Assembly: GCA_009760855.2 (NCBI GenBank)
Contig: WPIO01000131.1
Coordinates: 524,501-588,500 of the forward strand
DNA: 64,000 nucleotides
Direction: 5' to 3'
From: Cristatella mucedo
Taxonomy: Eukaryota > Bryozoa > Phylactolaemata > Cristatellidae
In this document: positions 58,781-64,000 of the stretch, piece after piece
Layout of the letters: the number at the start of each line of letters is the position of its first letter
Numbering within the stretch: position 1 is the first letter of the stretch
Position numbers and translations under genes: made by a program
Notes under the pieces: model-generated
The model's database searches: none
What the model saw: the letters and a program-made list of their open reading frames with translations, nothing else
Told to the model about the DNA's origin: nothing

Positions 58781-59344
58781 ATAAAAGTACATCGAATTTC
58801 AATGACTGACGTCTCCATTTACTCCCAGGCAAAATAACTGTTAACTGTCGACATCAAAGTTCTAAGCTAGTAATAAATATGTGATGATTATTAACTGCAG
58901 ACTTTCATTGTGACCGATGTATTGAACAACTCAAAGTTTAAATTTCTTCCTAGGAAGAACAGAAATTGACACATTCATGTGTGTGATCGCCATTGAGTCA
59001 GAGTAAATAGCATACAGATCAAACTTTACGTGAACTAACTTTTAAGTTTGAAATGTTATTTTCGTTCTTTGAAATGGGTCTTCTCTAATCCGTAGATATA
59101 AAGTGACTCTGGCTTGTGACCTGAGTAACGTTTTGCCGATCCTGGTTTTTCTTTGACACATTGATTTTTACTCACGGCGGAGCCACTAAAAATTCCCCTC
59201 TATCCAGCTGTATATATCAGATTCAGCTGCCGATAACAATCTTGTCTCTAAGATTCTACAGCTACTAGAAATTTAATGCTGATTGACAAGGTTTTTTAAT
59301 TTGATTGACCGTTTACTTCGCTGCTGGTTTCTCGCCTAGTCTGT

Positions 59345-59496
59345 ATGACCATTAAACCTCTTGCACAGTTGACTCTTCTCTCCTTAATCGCTGTCCGGGC
59401 TTGCACATAAACGGGATCTTTCGAAGGGATGGGCATGCCGGCTGCTGCTCTCACCCACAATGCAATCGGATATGAGTTTGCGAAACTGCACTATTG
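59345..59496 (+). pseudogene. Lectin-like gene, exon 1 with signal peptide, one stop
   Basis: ATG at 59345 opens a clear secretory signal (MTIKPLAQLTLLSLIAVRAC), followed by GSFEGMGMPAAALTHNAIGY and EFAKLHYW ending at TTG/GTAACG. Codon 22 is TAA where the 58440 copy has CAA (Gln), so this copy is closed by one point change. The segment ending Tyr-Trp could be the first strand of a C-type-lectin-like domain. The evidence for that is that a lectin C-terminal half follows at 60.7 kb and, in the 44-kb copy, follows immediately. Confidence 0.6.
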
Positions 59497-59554
59497 GTAA
59501 CGGTGCCAAGCCCACGACGAGCATTCCTGAAATCAAGCTTTGTTCTTTTCGCAG
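59497..59554 (+). other. 58-nt intron between lectin-like exons 1 and 2
   Basis: Begins GTAACG and ends TTCTTTTCGCAG with a pyrimidine tract. The cleanest small intron in the array; the same phrases occur near 52987 and, with changes, near 58592. Confidence 0.55.
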
Positions 59555-59690
59555 GCCACTGCTGTACCAAGTAACCATTAATGATTCCACTGTCCACGTT
59601 TCATAGCAATGCTGGTAGTCGTGTTTCCAGCAACTGGGACGTGGCTTTTCGCAAAGATTGCCCAACGCTTAAGATTGTGATTTATAAGAA
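59555..59690 (+). pseudogene. Lectin-like exon 2, last array copy
   Basis: One base completes the Trp codon (TG/G). The in-phase frame reads PLLYQVTINDSTVHVS then a stop. An alternative frame (PLSTFHSNAGSRVSSNWDVA) is open longer. No family recognised. Confidence 0.4.
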
Positions 59691-59949
59691 AATTAGTTTA
59701 TCTTCGTCATGCTCACTTTCAGTGCAAGCAGAGTAAGTATTCGCAGATTATCGTCATCTACAAATGGCTATAAAGGCTAACAACGAATTTCTGTCCTTGT
59801 CATCTTTAATAAGCTAGTCAGCTCGCTTTAAAAAATCTTCAGCATCTTCCGAACCCAGTCCGTCGGCAATTAGTCCTCAAACGCTAGTACTGCTTAATAC
59901 TATCATCGTTTGCTTCATGATGATATCGTCAACTTATCGTATTCAGCTA

Positions 59950-60220
59950 TAACTGAGACACCGTGATAAAGATTATGCGGAACGTATTTTGGAAGATGCA
60001 CCCAGTAGCTTGAACCTTCTACAGCACATCGTTATCAATCCTAATGGTGGCCCTGTACATGTAAGAGTTTCTTCTCTGCTGATGGCATCATCTGGAGGAC
60101 ACTTGAAACCTTGAAATGTGCTCCGCTGTATGACCTCTACCAGGGCCATCGCAAGAAGGCACTCAAAGCTCACATGCTTCAGACGAAGCTGATGATTTTA
60201 TTCTTACATTTTGCGTAATA
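59950..60220 (+). other. Possible unknown coding fragment
   Basis: Two overlapping frames look protein-like: DYAERILEDAPSSLNLLQH (about 59971-60060), followed by a possible donor at CAT/GTAAGA, and then SADGIIWRTLETLKCAPLYD plus LYQGHRKKALKAHM (about 60076-60180). Neither matches a family I know. It lies between the array and the lectin C-terminal piece. Confidence 0.3.
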
Positions 60221-60670
60221 ATATCCCAAATTAATAATTTTTTTTAAGATAAGCACAACGTAATGTATCACTTTAGGCACTTCATTTTAGTTAGCATTCA
60301 ATATTAAAGACGTGAGGAACCAAGACTTTTAATTGGTTTGCATGCAGAAATGTTGCTGGTTGATTTGATACATGTGCATTTTGTTTTCAGCAGAATAACC
60401 GAATTTGAAGGAGTCGCAATCTTTTAACTTCTTCAATACTTCATTCACTTACTAAGTAGCAAGTAGCGAGTGCAGCAAACGAGGCTTTACATTGGCAACA
60501 ATTGAGAGCAAGCTGAAGAGGAATGAGATCCTAAATTTCTTCAACACTAATGCAGGTATAGGTCTTCAGAGTATGCGAATTAATAATCTTTAGTTTCTGT
60601 GCGATGACTTTTCACTTAAAAGTTACGCCTTTCTGACAAACATCGAGGAGCTGCTATGTTATTGATCAGT

Positions 60671-60998
60671 ACAAGTAAACCTGCTTCGTCACTGCCAATT
60701 CAGATGTCCAAGCCTACGTGCCTGCCCTGTAGAAATTGGAGGAAAGCTCGTTTTGATCGGACTAACGTACTACCAAGTCACCGAGCCACTTCTAAAGTGG
60801 TGGAAGTGAGACTGTGGATCCTAGGCACTGAGATCGCTACCGTTCCATTACAGTGACAGAGCGACTGTGGAACCAAACAATCTCGGTCTGAAGGGCGAGT
60901 ATTGTGTCCATCTCGCCGCAGGACGAGCCTACGCCTGTAATGACCATCCGTGCGACAACAAATATGCATTCATGCGTCAGAGATGCCAAGAATCATAG
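60671..60998 (+). pseudogene. C-type-lectin-like domain, C-terminal two thirds, decayed
   Basis: Reads ACPVEIGGKLVLIGLTYY then QVTEPLLKWWK, stop, DCGS, stop, ALRSLPFHYSDRAT and VEPNNLGLKGEYCVHLAAG, ending NKYAFMRQRCQES and a stop at 60996. The C...GG-x-L...E...L portion resembles the helix-2 region that precedes the EPN loop in C-type lectins. Compared with 44178-44360 it has Lys to stop, Gly to Val before EPN, and the last disulfide Cys changed to Arg (CGT). The conserved bases around the loop make common ancestry with the 44-kb copy certain. Confidence 0.6.
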
Positions 60999-61660
60999 AA
61001 ATGCTGAGGACCTAATAAAACTTTGCTATCGCCAAAATTTGAAAAAGTTTTAAAATTTGCAATCTCAATTGGTTGGTCTGCAACTATGGCTGTCCCTCTC
61101 CGACAGACGCAATACTTTGAAATTTTTTTCACAAGTCTTCCTTGCCATCAGTATGACCCAGGATAAGAACTTGAGAACTACTCCTAAGCTCTCTGCAGGG
61201 ACTAGGAACAACAGGTGTTGGCAAATTACTCTTGAATCACATAATTTCATAACGAATAAGCACTCCAAATGACAATCCGGACACAAATAGAATCAGAGTA
61301 ATTCGAATGTGCTTTCAGCTTTGCTTGGAATATCTTTATTGGTTATATTTGGTGGGTCACGAGCTCCAGCTCTGCTTTCCTAGTAACCAAACTCGTGGTC
61401 TGGCTAGAATTTTCGGAAGGCTGCTCGAACGAACAAATTCGCAACCGAATTTTGATGAATGCTCTGAATATCCAAAACATTTGATCCCGTCTTCTTTGCG
61501 AACAACAAAGCTGGAGAAGCCATCATCACATGAATCATTAATGCAGAAGCTGTTTAGGAGACGGTTAATCGTCGACGTCGGCATTTTTTTAATTGATCAT
61601 CTGTGATTGAAAATTTCTTTATAGATGCTAGACTTAGTCATTGCAGTGTAGTTGGGTACA
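60999..61660. repeat. Downstream flank duplicated from 44361-44850
   Basis: AGGACCTAATAAA, TTGAAAAAGT, CCTAGTAACCAAACTCGTGGTCTG and other anchors match in order. AATAAA shortly after the lectin stop in both copies could be the polyadenylation signal of the ancestral gene. Confidence 0.65.
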
Positions 61661-61795
61661 CTAATAATAATAAAGCACTTGATAAAGAACCCTCAGAGAA
61701 CTCTATCTTTTTCTAGGTGCATGGCATTAGCTGCAAGGGTAGGGTGATCGAATTGTTAGTAGTAGCACGCTCAATAAACGACAAGAATAAAATAA
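61661..61795 (-). mobile_element. LINE-A 3' end, minus strand
   Basis: (AAT)n tail, inverted hairpin with changes (AACCCTCAGAGAACTCTATCTTTTTCT) and 3' UTR. Confidence 0.75.
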
Positions 61796-61829
61796 AATCT
61801 TTGCTATAACCAACTATGAGCTGTCAGCT

Positions 61830-63250
61830 GATATGCTACAATAAGCAGGAATTGCTTCACGTAAAGTGTGATGTCGCCAGTAGTCGATATCTACCTGCCG
61901 GCCGTCTTCGTCGGAACAGTAAGAACCTCCCTGCATCCCACGTTCGCCCTACTGACAGCTCGGATACCAAACCTTACATCCTACACATCAGCTTAAAGCT
62001 CTGAATAGCACTCATTGTGGTAGTAGCTCACCTGCCGTGCCTCAGCATGTTGTGAAATGTCAACCGGCGATCGTTACTAAGACCCAATTCTATTTCAATG
62101 ACGGGGTGAGTCAGCCAGGCCGGCTTAATGCCAACTTGAATTCAAGCCACTTAATCGGCGTCTCACAAAATTTGCACAGTCTTTTAAGTTCCGCTTGCTA
62201 AATGTCTGCTCTCTTAAAACCGACGGGTTACGTATCCACGATCAGGCTGTCCAGAATAGTGTAAGCTAGCTTTGACACGCAAGATTACATCATTGCTTTC
62301 ATGTCTTAAAAGGTATTGAGCAGACGGATTGCTGAAAATGTTGTCCAGTGCAAGCTTTAAATAATAATACAATAATAATAACAATGGACTCTACAAAGGG
62401 CCCTAAGATACCTCAAACTCTCTCCAGGTGCATAATGTTTGCTGCAAATGACAAAGATTCCGAGATTTTTCCATTCCAAGATGATGCTGGGTACCGAGGA
62501 GGGCATAAACTACATACTTAATTAGGTCTGCATATGGTAAAGTGTCCTGAACTTTGTAATAAAAGGATAAGCTGCCGTAAATCCGATAAGTGTCTCGACT
62601 TCTGGAACTTGCTATTTGCTCTTGTACCGGCTGCGACGTCAATAACGTATAGTCACTGTTCATCTCTGCAGCTAGGTTTTTCTGTCGTTAGTGTCGTAAT
62701 TGCCACTTCACAAGGTTCTTTCCAACTATACTAGCTTTAAAACAAGCTTGGTATTTATTTCGCGGTTCTGTAGCTCACATTTATGTCTTTTCATGATTCG
62801 GATAAAGCTTTAATATCCTAGCTACTCCAACATGCTAGGAATCTTGCCAACTGTTTTTCTGAATCGAATCCTTTAGCTGTAGCTCGTATGAGCTTCAAAT
62901 GCTTTTGAGATCGTATATTCAGGCCGTACGCTCTCGAGGCTTCAAAATCACTGCCGACCGACATCTCTATGTTACCCGACTTACTGACATTAAAAAAGAA
63001 TCTACAAAAAGGAGCCTAATTATAATAGCAATTAGTGGGTGTGGTCTGTCTATCGGGGAGGTATGCCTGCTGACACTGCCCATGTCACCACTAACCCTAT
63101 TTATGTGCTCCCACTTTGCCTGTCGCTTCAAACCTAGCTACGAGATTGTACGCCAGGCACGTTAACAGTTGCCAATCGATCATTCTTCCCTTGTGGTAAT
63201 GCAAAATACCAGGAAAGTGTTTAAGTTATAAGGTGGTGCTTTTTTAGCAT
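61830..63250 (+). repeat. Right copy of the R1 plus LINE-A block (left copy 48780-50285)
   Basis: Same order as the left copy. Additional LINE-A tail on the minus strand at 62366-62460 is absent from the left copy, so it inserted afterwards. Confidence 0.65.
62366..62460 (-). mobile_element. LINE-A 3' tail fragment, minus strand
   Basis: AATAATACAATAATAATAAC, then GGGCCCTAAGATACCTCAAACTCTCTCC as a decayed hairpin. Confidence 0.65.
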
Positions 63251-63334
63251 AGATTGTTGACATTATTAATGTCGTTATCATTACGTTAAGATGCATGTAA
63301 TCCTGAGATATTAAAAGCCTGATTTAAAGCGTTA

Positions 63335-63478
63335 CAACAAATATGCATTCATGCGTCAGAGATGCCAACATTCATAGAAATGCTGAGTTGCTATTTTTGT
63401 TTACCTCGTGAGTGTCCGGGAATCTCAGATCCGTGTGCTTCTGGAAGCCGTGGCAATAGCTGTGACGGCACGTTTCAG
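63335..63478 (+). pseudogene. Fused lectin end and exon E3 copy
   Basis: 63338-63387 repeats the end of the lectin exon and its 3' flank (ACAAATATGCATTCATGCGTCAGAGATGCC as at 60956), joined directly to E3, which ends at 63478 (TTTCAG/GTACAT). The E3 acceptor is therefore missing. E3 frame as at 51581, open. Confidence 0.5.
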
Positions 63479-63572
63479 GTACATTTCGCTCATTGTTTTT
63501 AAACGTTAAATGGCTCCTCTCTTCAAGCTAATGTATTCAAGTTCAACTGATACAATTGTCTCCTTTATATAG

Positions 63573-63671
63573 CGGTAGAAGAACTATGGTAGTGGCATTT
63601 ACCTTGGCTTACTTCGGATACAAGGGAATTTCCTGCCGCCTCACTGGATCTCATGGCATCGGTCTCTGAGT
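63573..63671 (+). CDS. 99-nt exon E4, second copy
   Basis: Acceptor TTTATATAG, donor AGT/GTAAGT, identical length and phase to 51775-51873. In phase it reads MVVAFTLAYFGYKGISCRLT then GSHGIGL and a stop just before the donor. See the first copy for the frame discussion. Confidence 0.4.
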
Positions 63672-63709
63672 GTAAGTTGCATACTGATTGGCAAATACCC
63701 ATTTATAGG

Positions 63710-64000
63710 TACAGCCTTTGACCTGGCGATCGAAATATGTCGGATTTAAAATACCGAATTCATCATATTTATCACCAGCTAAACTAACTATCGACATTAA
63801 CCTTCTGAGCTAGAAAGAAATCATGTGGTCATAATTCACAATGGACTGCTTGTGTGACCATCGTGTTGATTGACTCAGTGGTAAATCAATATCAATGACA
63901 AACGAGAAATTAACACAGTTATGTGCGTGATCACCATCTTCAGTCTGAAAAAAACAGCATACAAAAACAAATTAAGGTAAACTAACACTTGAATTATAAA
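63710..64000 (+). repeat. Right copy of E5 and array spacer, to the window end
   Basis: Matches 51911-52378 apart from the SINE-2 insertion. This implies another array unit (exon 1 and so on) beyond the window. Confidence 0.7.

Noticed and set aside
59384-59665. 93-codon minus-strand frame across lectin exons 1 and 2
   Set aside because: Antisense to the signal-peptide exon and its conserved splice sites; not preserved in the other units.
63388-63478. Cys-rich exon CLPRECPGISDPCASGSRGN
   Set aside because: This frame is broken in the paralogue at 51581, whereas another frame is open in both copies with conservative changes.
51775-63671. W-I-G-L lectin frame in E4 (GIYLGLLRIQGNF)
   Set aside because: Out of phase with E3 and interrupted by stops in both copies; substitution pattern favours the other frame. 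Left open as an alternative.

Overview
This is a repeat-rich stretch of an animal (metazoan) nuclear genome, most likely an invertebrate. The evidence is many decayed CR1/L2-type LINE copies, two tRNA-derived SINE families, a BED-finger hAT transposase relic, long AT/CT/CA microsatellites, and animal-type domain fragments (immunoglobulin I-set and C-type-lectin-like) split by phased introns. I see no bacterial operons, rRNA or CRISPR array, and no intact multi-exon gene. I cannot name the species; inferred introns of only 37-58 nt fit several invertebrate phyla.

Layout. 1-7.5 kb: back-to-back LINE copies of two related families (A and B), one nested. 7.5-16 kb: mostly unexplained sequence with a G-tract, a degraded SINE, a long TA tract and one signal-peptide-like ORF (11.4 kb). 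16-38.4 kb: a scatter of immunoglobulin half-domain exons (17.88, 21.26, 23.75, 25.43, 34.85, 35.13, 36.26 and 38.32 kb, all on +). They share an intron position and phase, but nearly every copy carries a different lesion. Spacer blocks at about 13.5-17.7 kb and 28.5-33.2 kb look like an old tandem segmental duplication of the same locus. LINE-A (26-27.4 kb), LINE-B (20, 22.8, 33.5 kb) and SINE (18.3, 31.9 kb) insertions break it up. 39.7-50.3 kb: LINE fragments, a 341-bp tandem duplication, and the first lectin-like remnant (44.0-44.4 kb). 50.3-51.5 kb: an 18-bp minisatellite that looks like an expanded hAT end, then the hAT transposase relic. 51.5-64 kb: a tandem family of lectin-like gene fragments. 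It has four copies of a signal-peptide first exon, second-exon repeats, a downstream lectin piece at 60.7 kb and a duplicated pair of 99-nt exons. It is interrupted by one nearly complete 3.6-kb LINE-A (53063-56697) whose 8-bp target duplication and empty-site paralogues are visible.

The most interesting reading is that two multi-copy animal gene families, one Ig and one lectin-like, were expanded by tandem duplication here and are now decaying copy by copy. LINE-A and a SINE sharing its 3' hairpin supply most of the insertions. All family assignments come from motif reading by eye; no searches were run.
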